Source of the DNA: Entamoeba invadens IP1
Taxonomy: Eukaryota; Evosea; Mastigamoebida; Endamoebidae
Direction of reading: 5' to 3'
Assembly: GCF_000330505.1 (NCBI RefSeq)
Contig: NW_004443648.1
Coordinates: 549,479 to 613,478 of the forward strand
DNA: 64,000 bases
Shown: one piece after another, positions 20,893 to 30,596 of the stretch
Numbering within the stretch: position 1 is the stretch's first letter
Layout: every line of letters begins with the position of its first letter
The notes under the pieces: model-generated
Seen by the model: only the letters and a program-made list of their open reading frames with translations
Databases searched by the model: none
What the model was told of the DNA's origin: nothing
Translations under genes and position numbers: made by a program

Positions 20893-22194
20893 ACAACCAA
20901 AATATATTTTTATTGTAAAATAGGGTTTTCTAGGTTAAACATTCGCTTGTGGGATTTTGGTTGGTTTTTTTTAATGACTGATATCTTTATCATATAAGTT
21001 GGCATTTACATTTAAAAATTAATTATATTTATTTAACCTTTTTAAATGAAAGGTATAAAAAGTTTGATGTGAGTCAAAAAAAGATTTTGTAATATCGAGA
21101 AATTTCAACAAAAATACGTTGTTTCATCCAAAGTTCAAGTTCTCAAAACCGGGATATTTGATATTTATTCTTTGTTAATCCCACTTTTTTGATGTGTATT
21201 GAATTTTAAAAACTACAATTTTATTTAGTATAATTATATAAACTATTGAAAAATAAATAAAAAAAGAATAATCAAACTTTATGAGTTATGTTATGTAATA
21301 AATTAAAATTGCTTTCAGTTTATGTAAAAAACGGGCATTGAGTGAAATTTAAAAATAGTTGAAACAAATGAGTGGATTTTTAGCATGGTTTCCTGAAATA
21401 TTTCATTATTATAGTCAAAAGGTACCAAATAAAGTTTACAGAGTGCTTAATGAAAATGTTTTTTAAATCGAAATAAAAGAAGATCTTTGATATGTTACAA
21501 TTATAATTATTACATATAGTATATTACTATCTTAATACGACAAATTGTAGTTTAATTTATAATAAATTTGAAAATACAAAAAGATAAAAAAATTTTTTTT
21601 TTGACAAATAAACAATAATTAAAAATGAAAAACCAAACTTTTTTTTGATACCATCAAAAAGTTCCAAAAAAAGTGTTTTTGGGCACAAAAACGAGATTGT
21701 TGAAAACAATTGCCAAAAAATAGACACAATCGGGTTTTAATCTTAATAATGAAATAAGTGTTCAAAAAAACAAAAATCGCTCCTTTTGAAAACAACAAAA
21801 ATTGCAACCAAAAATTGAAGATCAGAATAAAATATAGTTTATTTCAAATATAATTAAGCAATAGTAAAACAACCACAAAAGTGTACGAATAAAAGAATTT
21901 ATTCTCAAAGAATTCCTCTTTGAAATTGTATATGAGATTATAGTAAAATATACAACAACATGAAGTTGTTCGTATATTGTCCAAAAAAAAGAACCTCAAA
22001 AAAGATCTCTATGAAAAAAACACCTCTATTAACTCTCTAATAAGTAATGACAAAGTCCTACATCTTTGGGAAATTGTCCTAAAAACAATTTAAATGAAGC
22101 AATTCAAGAGAAGTCACACCATCAAATTTGACAAAAAAATTGAAAAAAATACTCTAAAAGGAGGGTTTCAAACTTTCTATTCACACTTCACATC
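20893..22194. other. Long AT-rich spacer
   Basis: 1.3 kb between the divergent NAF1 and LITAF genes. Only A/T runs and spurious short frames are seen (one minus-strand frame at 21619..21807 is Phe/Lys-rich and looks like noise). Confidence 0.5.
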
Positions 22195-22719
22195 ATGGAA
22201 GGACAAGAAACCCAACCACCAATGCAAGAACCTCAAATGAACCAACCACCTATGGGTGTCGACCCAAACATGCAACAAATGGGACAGCCACCAATGCAAC
22301 AAAATCCCCCTATGGTAATGGATCCTAATATGCAACAGATGCAACAACCACCAATGCAGCCAATGCAACCGATGGGTATGGATCCTAATATGCAACAATC
22401 TATGACACAACAAAGTCAACCAATTGTTTACCAACAACCACAAGGCACTCCAGTTCAACCACAAGTTGTTCAAGCCTCACAACAACCAACTGTCTTCACA
22501 AAGGTTTCACAACAGGCGTTCTGCCCAACTTGCAATAAATTAGTGACGACAAAAGTTGCACATAATATGTCTGCTTTGGGGTGTTTGTTGTGCTGTTTGT
22601 TCACTTGGATGGGGTGCTGCTGCATTGGTCTCATATTCTGCTGCATTCCAACGTTCGCTGATACCGTACATACGTGCCCAACTTGCCATAATAAACTCGG
22701 GACTTGCGCCGCGAAGTAA
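22195..22719 (+). CDS. LITAF-domain membrane-associated zinc protein
   Basis: 174 residues. The N-terminal 90 residues are low complexity with repeated MxxDPNMQQM and PPMQ units. The C-terminal LITAF domain has the paired Cys knuckles FCPTCNKLVTT (about 109-119) and HTCPTCHNKLG (159-169) flanking a Cys-rich hydrophobic segment of about 30 residues. In LITAF/SIMPLE proteins one zinc is bound by both knuckles while the hydrophobic part dips into endosomal or lysosomal membranes. The Pro-rich tail would face the cytosol and could bind WW or UEV partners; that part is inferred. Confidence 0.85.
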   Translation: MEGQETQPPMQEPQMNQPPMGVDPNMQQMGQPPMQQNPPMVMDPNMQQMQQPPMQPMQPMGMDPNMQQSMTQQSQPIVYQQPQGTPVQPQVVQASQQPTVFTKVSQQAFCPTCNKLVTTKVAHNMSALGCLLCCLFTWMGCCCIGLIFCCIPTFADTVHTCPTCHNKLGTCAAK

Positions 22720-23472
22720 TTTACTGTCTTCTTTTTTCTTGTTATTGTCGAATACATCTAAACTCATGTCCCCACAGAAAAGATTCGTTATGTGTTTTGA
22801 CAAATGTTTTCAAATCACTTTATATTTGTTTGAATGGATTTTGATGGTTTGTTTCTTTTTATTGTATTCTAGAAATAGGTGTTTCTTTTCGATAAAATAT
22901 GCTTTGAAACTTTATGTTCTGCAATGACATCTATTTACATATCTCTGATACAAAATAATTATTTAATGTTTTGCTTCTTTTAAATGATATTGATCTTTTA
23001 CATTAAAATATGTAAAATAAACATTTTTTGTGAATTTACCCGATTTGTGGATGATTGACTATCTGTTCAACTACAAACATACGAAAAATTTTAAAAATAA
23101 TATTATTGACAAAAGTTTGTATTTTACTATTGTATATATCGGCACTTAAAAAGTTAAACTATAATTACAATTGCTAATTAAATAGAAGTTTTTAACTATA
23201 ATTATTATAGAATAAAACATAATATAAAATTATAGTTGTTGAAGTAATTAATATATATACTAATATATTAATTATATTTTTTATATAATTCATAACCATT
23301 AATTACTAGTTAAATATATTATACCAACTTATATGTAATCCTAATATATATAATAATACATTTAACCAAAAATTATAATACAAAAAATGTGATAACCATA
23401 ATCAAATAACTGAATTATAATTCTTTTATTAAAAACATTACTATAAAAGAAGAAACTGTAAAAAACAGAAAA
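22720..23472. other. AT-rich spacer
   Basis: 3' flank of the LITAF gene and 5' flank of the prefoldin-like gene; no other feature is seen apart from the TATA-like box at 23440. Confidence 0.5.
23440..23449 (+). promoter_or_regulatory. TATA-like box
   Basis: ACTATAAAAG 24-33 bases ahead of the ATG at 23473. Confidence 0.45.
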
Positions 23473-23910
23473 ATGAGCGAGAAAGACCACCTCGAGACTG
23501 AAAAAGAAGCCGCAATATTACAAGCGGATGAGTTCACGAAAACCATTGAAGTTGATATGTCCAAAATAGACGAGCGAATTGACACGACACGAATGAAACA
23601 ACAAAGTTACAAGGCACTTCAAGTTCATATTAACTCGATACGTTCTGCAGACAAACAGCTACTTGTGAATATTGGGAATGGTATTCACGTCAAAGCAGAT
23701 ATAAAGAAACGTGAGATGTTACTAGTTGGTATTGGCTTAGGTTTTTATTTGGAGTCTTCCTTAGAAGAAGCCCAAGAGATCTCTCGTCTTCAAATCAACC
23801 GCCTTGAACACGAGATCCAAGTTGATTTATTTGAGTTAGCGAAGCGTAAGGCGTCATTAGCTTTGACGAGTCAAGGCCGGGAAATTCTCCAACAAACAAC
23901 GATTGACTGA
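23473..23910 (+). CDS. Prefoldin alpha-type protein, UXT-like
   Basis: 145 residues with the alpha-prefoldin plan: N-terminal coiled coil (1-60), two beta hairpins (LLVNIGNGIHVKADI and MLLVGIGLGFYLESSLEEA, about 73-110), then a C-terminal coiled coil. The segment GFYLESSLEEA resembles UXT, which has FFLELTLAEA at this place, more than prefoldin 3 or 5. UXT-type proteins join the R2TP/prefoldin-like cochaperone complex. Prefoldin subunit 5 is the alternative. It is convergent with the gene at 23973, only 62 bases apart. Confidence 0.65.
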   Translation: MSEKDHLETEKEAAILQADEFTKTIEVDMSKIDERIDTTRMKQQSYKALQVHINSIRSADKQLLVNIGNGIHVKADIKKREMLLVGIGLGFYLESSLEEAQEISRLQINRLEHEIQVDLFELAKRKASLALTSQGREILQQTTID

Positions 23911-23972
23911 TTTTTTGGTATTCAAAATGTTATTTCCTTTTTTGAAAAACATTTGAAAAACATTTATTTACA

Positions 23973-24620
23973 TTAATCGAATCGAATGATATCAGCGACC
24001 CCGCGGAGTTGGTCGAGGGTCAATTTCTTCAAGTCGATTTCGGCGTCGTCCTCCCACATCTTTGGATTCAAATATTTGATGATTTTGGAGAGTGTTTGTT
24101 GGTTAACGGTAGTGAGGGTTTTGATGATGAAATTGATCCAATAGTCGCGCTCCTTCTTGCCGTTACAGTCGGTGCATCCCAACAAGTCGTCGATCGAAGA
24201 GTTGTTTTCTTGTTGCATTCGTTTTAAAGTGTTCACAAAGAAGTGGAAGACACGTTTGATGTATTCTTCCGACGCTTTTTGATCGTTTCGTATTGCTTCG
24301 AAGTGCTCTTCAAACACCGGTAACTTCGCGCCATTCACAACTTTAAGGACAAAAGCCTCTTCTTTAGTCAAATACTTGTGCTCCATCAAGGTGTAATGAA
24401 TCAATACTAAGTCTTTAAACACTTTGTACTTGTCGTCAGTGGACACCCGCGTACTATAGAAGTATCGGTATAACTGCGAGTTGATCAAATAATACTCGAA
24501 AAACTCCGAGTCAACTACTATGGGAGATATCTCTAACCCACCAAATAACGGAGCAAGTCGGGGGACAAATTTGATAAAGGCGTTGATGTGTGGATTGCGC
24601 TCGTCTGCTGTTACACTCAT
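23973..24620 (-). CDS. Unrecognised 215-residue protein with possible NET-like end
   Basis: Intact frame from the ATG at 24620. The protein is mostly helical with a single CTDC near residue 150. The last 45 residues (LSKIIKYLNPKMWEDDAEID, then LKKLTLDQL) resemble the second half of the NET (extra-terminal) domain found after bromodomains, where an acidic EIDxxxL motif precedes TLxxL. No bromodomain is present, so this may be chance. A TATA-like box lies at 24651-24660. Confidence 0.55.
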   Translation of the reverse strand: MSVTADERNPHINAFIKFVPRLAPLFGGLEISPIVVDSEFFEYYLINSQLYRYFYSTRVSTDDKYKVFKDLVLIHYTLMEHKYLTKEEAFVLKVVNGAKLPVFEEHFEAIRNDQKASEEYIKRVFHFFVNTLKRMQQENNSSIDDLLGCTDCNGKKERDYWINFIIKTLTTVNQQTLSKIIKYLNPKMWEDDAEIDLKKLTLDQLRGVADIIRFD

Positions 24621-25378
24621 TTCAATTCAAAGATTGGACAAGTGAGAATCTATTTATACCAAAGATTTGTTTGTTGGAACATCGTTGATTTTACTATTGT
24701 GTATGGTAAATTTTATTTGTTTTTTAGAATCTGTTTGTAAATCAAAACACTTCAAGCATATGATCAGCTAGTTTATGGCGCGATTATGGATTGATTTTGA
24801 CTCTTTCTTTTCGCCAAAAAGCAGAGAGATTGTCAATTGATTATTTTTCCCAAAATTGATTATTCAAAATACAATAAGTAAAAATTACAATAAAATTATA
24901 ATAAATATACAATAAAAAAATGGTAGCAAGTAAATTTAAGAAAATGTATAAAGTTTTTCTTTTTAAAGAAATTATTTCAAAAAGTTGTTAATAAATAATA
25001 TATAACTATTCTTATTTTAATAATAAAATTCAATAAGAAAAAACTTAAAGATTTTCGGGTTATGTTTACTAATTTTAATTTTATTGCAAATATCTTTAAA
25101 ATATTACAAATTAATTTATATAATATAAATTTTAATAATTGTAATTATAAATACAAATACAAGTAAATTTGTTACATTTTTTCGTAGTTAGACCAAAAAA
25201 CCATTGAATTAATTATTAATTATTATTTCAACTAAAATTAATAGTTTACTTAAAACTTTAATCTAACCATTGTTTAATTAAAAAACTTTTGTTCTTTCTA
25301 AAATAACTTAAACTATGTTGGAATTAAAAAAAACCAAAAAGATTAACTATTATCAAATTGCTCTGATTTACGCAAAAC
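24621..25378. other. AT-rich spacer
   Basis: Upstream region of the gene at 23973 and downstream region of the dehydrogenase. Apart from the TATA-like box nothing is recognised. Confidence 0.5.
24651..24660 (-). promoter_or_regulatory. TATA-like box
   Basis: GGTATAAATA on the minus strand, 31-40 bases ahead of the ATG at 24620. Confidence 0.4.
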
Positions 25379-26176
25379 TCAAACAAGCGACGCTCCTCCA
25401 TCGACCAAAAGTGCAACTCCTGTGATAAAAGACGCCTTTGAACTTCCAAGGAATAAGACAGCGTTTGCTATTTCTTCGACTTCTCCGACCCTTTTCAAAG
25501 GGATTTCAATCGACTCATGCAGTTGTTGAACGAGTTGTGGTCTAATAATAGGGTTGTGAATATGTTCCGGCCCAAATCTCATCGCCAATTGTTCGTCGCT
25601 AGTCCATCTAAGCACGAAAGTGTCTCCTGGACACACTGCATTAACCCTAACTGCTGGTGCGTATTCAAGTGCCATCATCTTAGTGATGTGGACTACTGAT
25701 GCTTTGGAATCGCTATATCCAAAGTACTCCTTATTTGCTTTAATAGAAACGTCACTCCCAATGTTAACAACACAGCCTTTGCTGAGTTCTAATAATGAAT
25801 GAAACTTCTTAGTCATCAGCCAAACGGTCTTCACATTCGTTTGATAGATCTCATCAAACTGCTCTTCTGTTAATGATTCGCATGTCTGATATATCACTTT
25901 ACCAGCGTTATTTACTAACAAGTCAAGGCGATGATACTTCTCTGTTATTTGTTTGACCAACTCGTCGTATTTTTTAAACTCAAGTAAGTCGAATTCGATG
26001 TATTCTATCTGACCAGAAGCTTTGGCGGTGATATCGGCAACTATATGCTCACCTAATTCTTTGCGACGTCCGATAAAAATCACTCGACACTTCTCGTTGA
26101 TGAGCTGTCGAACACACTCCTCACCAATCCCACTTGTCCCACCCGTCACCAGTGCTACCTTCCCTTCAAAACTCAT
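25379..26176 (-). CDS. Short-chain dehydrogenase/reductase
   Basis: 265 residues, the classical SDR length. TGGTSGIG (11-18) binds the nucleotide, NNAG is at 89-92, the catalytic Ser is 141, Tyr154 and Lys158 form YSDSK, and CPGD follows at 182-185. The C-terminus FITGVALLVDGGASLV is typical. GRRKE after the second strand suggests NADP(H) preference. The substrate cannot be told; 3-ketoacyl or sugar/steroid-type reductases are possible. Such close similarity to bacterial-type SDRs, and the absence of introns, make lateral transfer plausible but unproven. Confidence 0.88.
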   Translation of the reverse strand: MSFEGKVALVTGGTSGIGEECVRQLINEKCRVIFIGRRKELGEHIVADITAKASGQIEYIEFDLLEFKKYDELVKQITEKYHRLDLLVNNAGKVIYQTCESLTEEQFDEIYQTNVKTVWLMTKKFHSLLELSKGCVVNIGSDVSIKANKEYFGYSDSKASVVHITKMMALEYAPAVRVNAVCPGDTFVLRWTSDEQLAMRFGPEHIHNPIIRPQLVQQLHESIEIPLKRVGEVEEIANAVLFLGSSKASFITGVALLVDGGASLV

Positions 26177-26409
26177 TTTGGATTTTTCAGATTGAGGTCT
26201 TCGATTACAATCTTGTCCAATTTTGTGTGTATTTTTATTAAAGAAAAAAAAACTGGAAGTGAGACTCGAAATTGCCTAAGATATTTCTTAGCCAAATAAT
26301 GCCTCTTTGCCACATTAAAATACCAAAGAAGTGAATTAATAAATGTAAACCAAAGAGTACGCAACAGTCCACATGAAGATGAATGACTATTTGTTAGTGT
26401 TTGAATTGC

Positions 26410-26718
26410 TTATAACCACTCTATTATTATACCCCAACATTTCAACAACCAAACCATAATAAAAGGGAAAAAAGCCTCAGTAAGGACAACATAGGAACCC
26501 TCGAACCACTCTTTTGTGTTAGGAAGAACACGAATAAACAATAAGCCCGATATTATCAAATACATCACTGCCATTAAAATGAACCCGTGAATGTGGACTA
26601 ACCCTAATGCACCACTCACAATTCCACATGCACATGCTGTTATCACTTTACTGTCTTGTATCGCGTCTATGTTTTTTTGGACAATTTGTGACGATATTGC
26701 AGTCACCTCGTGTGGCAT
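26410..26718 (-). CDS. EMC6: ER membrane protein complex subunit 6
   Basis: 102 residues with three hydrophobic segments (about 28-45, 48-65 and 82-100). SKVITACACGIVSGALGLVH and HGFILMAVMYLIISGLLFIR line up with the conserved core of EMC6, where a small helix pair with a GxxxGxxGL-like pattern is followed by GF. EMC6 is part of the conserved insertase core of the EMC with EMC3, inserting tail-anchored and polytopic proteins into the ER. The size matches the family (about 100-110 aa). Confidence 0.75.
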   Translation of the reverse strand: MPHEVTAISSQIVQKNIDAIQDSKVITACACGIVSGALGLVHIHGFILMAVMYLIISGLLFIRVLPNTKEWFEGSYVVLTEAFFPFIMVWLLKCWGIIIEWL

Positions 26719-26833
26719 TGTATGAGATTTACGAGTTTCTTTTCTTACTCAAATTAATAGATACTTAAACTATAAAACCACAAATCAACAGAATTTGATT
26801 CTTTCGAATAGTAAATTAAACTATTTAAACAAC

Positions 26834-28450
26834 TCATATGAAATCAAGCCCAATTTTGGTGTAGAGTTCGGTCAGGCGCTTTGTAGTGTTGACCATGAAG
26901 GGATGTTTGTCGAACTCTTCCCACGATATTCTGTCGTCTTCTTTAAAGACGATCATTTTATTGATGAGGTCGATGACGTCTTTATTTTCAATGTCTTTTG
27001 TGATCTTGTCCGAGTACGACAACTTCTCGGAAGAGCTATATTGCGTTCTAAGTTCTTCGACGTTATTTGGATTGAATGGGTAGTTTCCATTCAGTAAGAA
27101 ATAGAGTACAACGCCAAGACTATACAAGTCACTCTTTGCACTGTATGGTTGTCGAAATATAATTTCTGGCGCACAGAACATAGGAGCGCCAGCTACAGAC
27201 TCCATCTCTTCTGCAATACTTCTGGACCACCCAAAGTCGATCATCTTCACAAAAAGAAAGGGGTCTGTCTGCGACACCAAAAAGTTGTCTAATTTAATGT
27301 CTCTGTGGATGATACCTTTCTCAAAATAAAGATAGCGACAAGCAGATGCTATTTGGCCAAAGATCGTTTGGACTGTTTCTAATGGAAGACGGTCGCCTTC
27401 AGGACACAGACACTTCACAAAAGACTCCAAATTCCCGTTTTGACAGTATTCAAGGCAAATGTACCCATGTGGGAAATCACAGTTAAAGAGAGGGTTAGTC
27501 GCGCCTCCAATAGAAACGTTTAATTCAGTGAAGCCAAAGCACTCGATGATGTTTGGATGGTGACAGAGTCGCATGATCTGCGCTTCCTTTTTAAGTTGTA
27601 AAGTCTTCTCCTTCTTACTCTCTTTAATTGCAAACACCTTCTTGTCCGACTTGCGTTGTGCTTTCATTACTATACCAAAGACACCTTGCCCTAATAACGA
27701 CTTGTCTTGTTCAAAGGCATCAAATGAAAATGGAGGGACGTTTGTAAGAGTCAAACATTGCGTCACAAAATCGTTGTCGCCGAGGATCTCCTTCACACTC
27801 TCGTTGTTGCGGATCTTTGTGATCAAATTTTCCATCTTCCCTTTCTCGGAGATCTTCTCAAGTAAATTGGCGATCACCACATTATAAGGATCAAACGTCA
27901 AGTTTCCGAAAACAAGTGGAACGATGAACGCAAGTGGCGTCACTGAAATTTGTGTGAACGGCGAACCAACGTTTTTCATCAGCGCTAATGACAAGTCCTC
28001 TTCACTTAACAGAAATTTCATCGTTTCAAAAGTTTCATCTTTTTGAAGTTGCGAGAGAGCCGTGTACATATTCAATAAGTCGACAACATGAGACATCTTC
28101 TCATCTGTAAAGACTTTATTGGTCGAGTAGTAGTTGCCTATACTTTGCTTAATAGGAACATCACAGAAGATGTAGAGTGTTTGGTCACTGTTTTGGACTA
28201 TTACATTGGTTACTACAAACATGTTACTCATTTCACTTGTTATTTGTTTCAACGACAGTGCTACCTTCTTGACTTCCTCTTTTGTCTCAGGAGTTAGACT
28301 CTTGAGTGGGACAGCAATCTGTAACTTCTGTTTGTGAGCTACACCAGAGAAGACAGTAACCTTCACGTATACTCGTCGACACTCTATAAACCCCTTTTGG
28401 AAGAAAACTGTTGGGTCTACACGGGAGACAAGACGCTTGTATGTGTTCAT
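26834..28450 (-). CDS. Serine/threonine protein kinase
   Basis: 538 residues. The first 245 are a helical region with no recognised domain. The kinase domain (about 250-535) has GQGVFG (254-259), Lys276 in VFAIKES, HRDIKLDN (382-389), DFG (405-407) and APE (428-430), so all catalytic residues are present. The sequence IDFGWSR after DFG resembles Ca2+/calmodulin or ULK-type kinases, but no regulatory tail exists. It is soluble and probably cytosolic. Its target is unknown. Confidence 0.85.
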   Translation of the reverse strand: MNTYKRLVSRVDPTVFFQKGFIECRRVYVKVTVFSGVAHKQKLQIAVPLKSLTPETKEEVKKVALSLKQITSEMSNMFVVTNVIVQNSDQTLYIFCDVPIKQSIGNYYSTNKVFTDEKMSHVVDLLNMYTALSQLQKDETFETMKFLLSEEDLSLALMKNVGSPFTQISVTPLAFIVPLVFGNLTFDPYNVVIANLLEKISEKGKMENLITKIRNNESVKEILGDNDFVTQCLTLTNVPPFSFDAFEQDKSLLGQGVFGIVMKAQRKSDKKVFAIKESKKEKTLQLKKEAQIMRLCHHPNIIECFGFTELNVSIGGATNPLFNCDFPHGYICLEYCQNGNLESFVKCLCPEGDRLPLETVQTIFGQIASACRYLYFEKGIIHRDIKLDNFLVSQTDPFLFVKMIDFGWSRSIAEEMESVAGAPMFCAPEIIFRQPYSAKSDLYSLGVVLYFLLNGNYPFNPNNVEELRTQYSSSEKLSYSDKITKDIENKDVIDLINKMIVFKEDDRISWEEFDKHPFMVNTTKRLTELYTKIGLDFI

Positions 28451-29092
28451 CGTATTTCTTTCTGCTTTTTGAAGTTTTTCTTTGTGTTTTTGAGGTAATT
28501 CTTTATTAATAAATCGTAGAGAACTGCTAAACTGTTACCATCTTTTGGTCAGCTTGAGAAAAAAGCAGTCGAATTTTATGTTGTAAAACTGCAAAAAAGA
28601 TCTTCGTGTCGTAATAAGTTATTTATTCGATATAAATCACAGACAAGTATTTATACCATTAATAAACCATTATATAATTATAAAATAATTCCAATAAAAT
28701 AATATCATTTTTAATGGTAAATTTTAAGTATAACAAACTAAAATGTATGGTACAACAAAAATGATGATAAAGCAAACTAAATTGGAACTCCAAAAATGAA
28801 TGTCTCAAGTTTTTCTGTTTCTGATGGTTATTGTTTTTTAATAGTTTATACTAATATATTTATTAATAGATAATAATTACTAATTATTACTAATAGTATT
28901 AATTTTATTTAATTATAATTAGAATTAAATAAACTGTTATATAAGAAGTATAGACGGGCTTTTTTTACTAATAATTAATAACAATATATTATTTTTTTCT
29001 AATAAATTTAATAAAGACAAATAAGGAGGTGTTAAACAAAGAAAGTCACAAAAGTACAACAAAAAACGAGTTGAACAGAATGAAAAAGTATC
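28451..29092. other. AT-rich spacer
   Basis: 640 bases between the kinase and ankyrin genes, both on the minus strand. No feature is seen besides A/T runs. Confidence 0.5.
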
Positions 29093-29581
29093 TTAGTCAT
29101 CATCCTCGTCTCTAGAATCTTCCAAATCCTCTTCAAGGTTGTCAGATGGGATGTACAACAGCTTTTTAGCTTCCATACTCTTTGCCACATCGAAAGGAGT
29201 TTGTCCCTTGTTGTTCTTGATAGTGACATCTGCCCCAAGTGAAATGAGTTTTGAGATGGTTTGGAGTTTATCCTTCCAAGCAGCTTTGTGGAGTGGTGTT
29301 TCACCTTCTTTGTCTTGGACGTTGACGTTTCCACCATAGTTATAAAGTGTTTGGATGGTGTTTGGATATCCGGAATGGGCTGCCCAGTGCATTGATGACT
29401 GTCCCAAAGAATCGACTTTATTGATGTCAATTGACTTTGTCTTGTCATCCATATACTCTTTAATCAACTCATCTTCGCCGGCTTTAGCAGCAGCAATAAG
29501 TCTTGATGGCTTGGTGAAGGTCGCCTTCGGGTCTTTTTCTTTTTTTGCAGCACGTTTTGCTGGGACTGGTGGCTGGCTCAT
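29093..29581 (-). CDS. Ankyrin-repeat protein, 162 aa
   Basis: A basic N-terminus (PAKRAAKKEKDPK) precedes about three to four ankyrin repeats (32-140). The clearest are DSLGQSSMHWAAHSGY, DKEGETPLHKAAWKDK and NNKGQTPFDVAKSMEA. The tail is acidic (EEDLEDSRDEDDD). Such small ankyrin proteins act as binding modules; the partner is unknown. The basic start and acidic end could mediate self-association or histone/ribosomal protein binding (inference). Confidence 0.9.
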   Translation of the reverse strand: MSQPPVPAKRAAKKEKDPKATFTKPSRLIAAAKAGEDELIKEYMDDKTKSIDINKVDSLGQSSMHWAAHSGYPNTIQTLYNYGGNVNVQDKEGETPLHKAAWKDKLQTISKLISLGADVTIKNNKGQTPFDVAKSMEAKKLLYIPSDNLEEDLEDSRDEDDD

Positions 29582-29892
29582 TACAGTTTTATTTCAAGTT
29601 CTTAGTTCAAAGATCTCAGGTATAAGTTATTGAGTTGTTTGATTGAAAGGATAAGTCGGTCAATTCTCTGGGAATTTTACGACTTAATTTCTGTTTTTTG
29701 TTCAAAGTTTTTGGAATGTTTCAGTGTTATTCTTTTTAATGGTGGTAATACTCCCGCTGATATAGAGGACAATTCGCTTTATTAGAAGTTAACTTAAATA
29801 TTAAGTTAAATGTTTAATTTATATTAAATTAAATAATAGTTTGAGGTTTTCTATTTTTTTTACATTTTAAGATTTTTTTAATAAACAATATA

Positions 29893-30070
29893 CAGTCGAT
29901 ACTCTATCGGATTGGAATAATGGGAAAATGGTTTTTCCCAAGGATTGGAAAATAAAAAGAAAATTTTATACTAATTATACGGGTTTTATTTATAAAATCG
30001 GATTGGAACAAGTTTTGATTGGATAAAAAACCAAATCCGATAGAAGTCCAATCCGATAGAGTATCGACTG
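29893..30070. mobile_element. Pogo/mariner-like MITE (178 bp)
   Basis: Perfect terminal inverted repeats of about 24 bases: the left end CAGTCGATACTCTATCGGAT is repeated as its reverse complement at the right end (ATCCGATAGAGTATCGACTG). Both ends are flanked by TA (29891-29892 and 30071-30072), the target duplication of Tc1/mariner/pogo elements, and the CAGT start with a CTC a few bases later is pogo/Tigger-like. Shorter copies of the ATCGGATTGG motif recur inside. No transposase is encoded, so it would need one in trans. Confidence 0.8.
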
Positions 30071-30072
30071 TA

Positions 30073-30596
30073 TTACACTAACTTAATATTATTAGTATTA
30101 TATTAAATTTGTATTAATTATAATATAATATAATATATAATATATTTAATTATAAATATATTTAGTTATTAATTAACTGTTTGTTATATAAAATGGTTAA
30201 TAAACTATTTATGATGTTTATGTTTATAATAAATATTTTATATTTAAAATAATTGGAATAGAAGAATATTGTTATAGCATCATAATAATTATTTAATAAT
30301 AAAATTATAAACCATATATATAATAATAAACAACCATTTTAGTCATTATTTATTACCAAATGAAAGAATTCTTTTTTAGCACGCTTTTAATAGTAATAAT
30401 ATTTTTTATAGTACATTTTGAGAGTAAAAAGTTTCAACAAAAAGAAGTTTATTAGCTGAAAACCCCGATTATTTGCACATTCAAAAAGTTTGCAAATGAA
30501 ACATGAGCTTCTTTGCTTCGACACTGAAACCACTCTCCTCGAAATTCTTCCTTGTCCAAAAAAATTAAAAAGAAACTCCAAACACCCCAAAAAGCT
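30073..30596. other. AT-rich spacer
   Basis: Between the MITE and the MFS gene; A/T-dominated. The last 120 bases have more G/C and may be the leader of the MFS gene. Confidence 0.5.

Noticed and set aside
22470..22803. Minus-strand frames opposite the LITAF gene
   Set aside because: They are complements of the Cys- and Gln-rich coding sequence.
26173..26364. Minus-strand frame directly upstream of the SDR
   Set aside because: It overlaps the SDR start, is Phe/Leu/Lys-rich and has no recognisable motif; more likely 5' flank.
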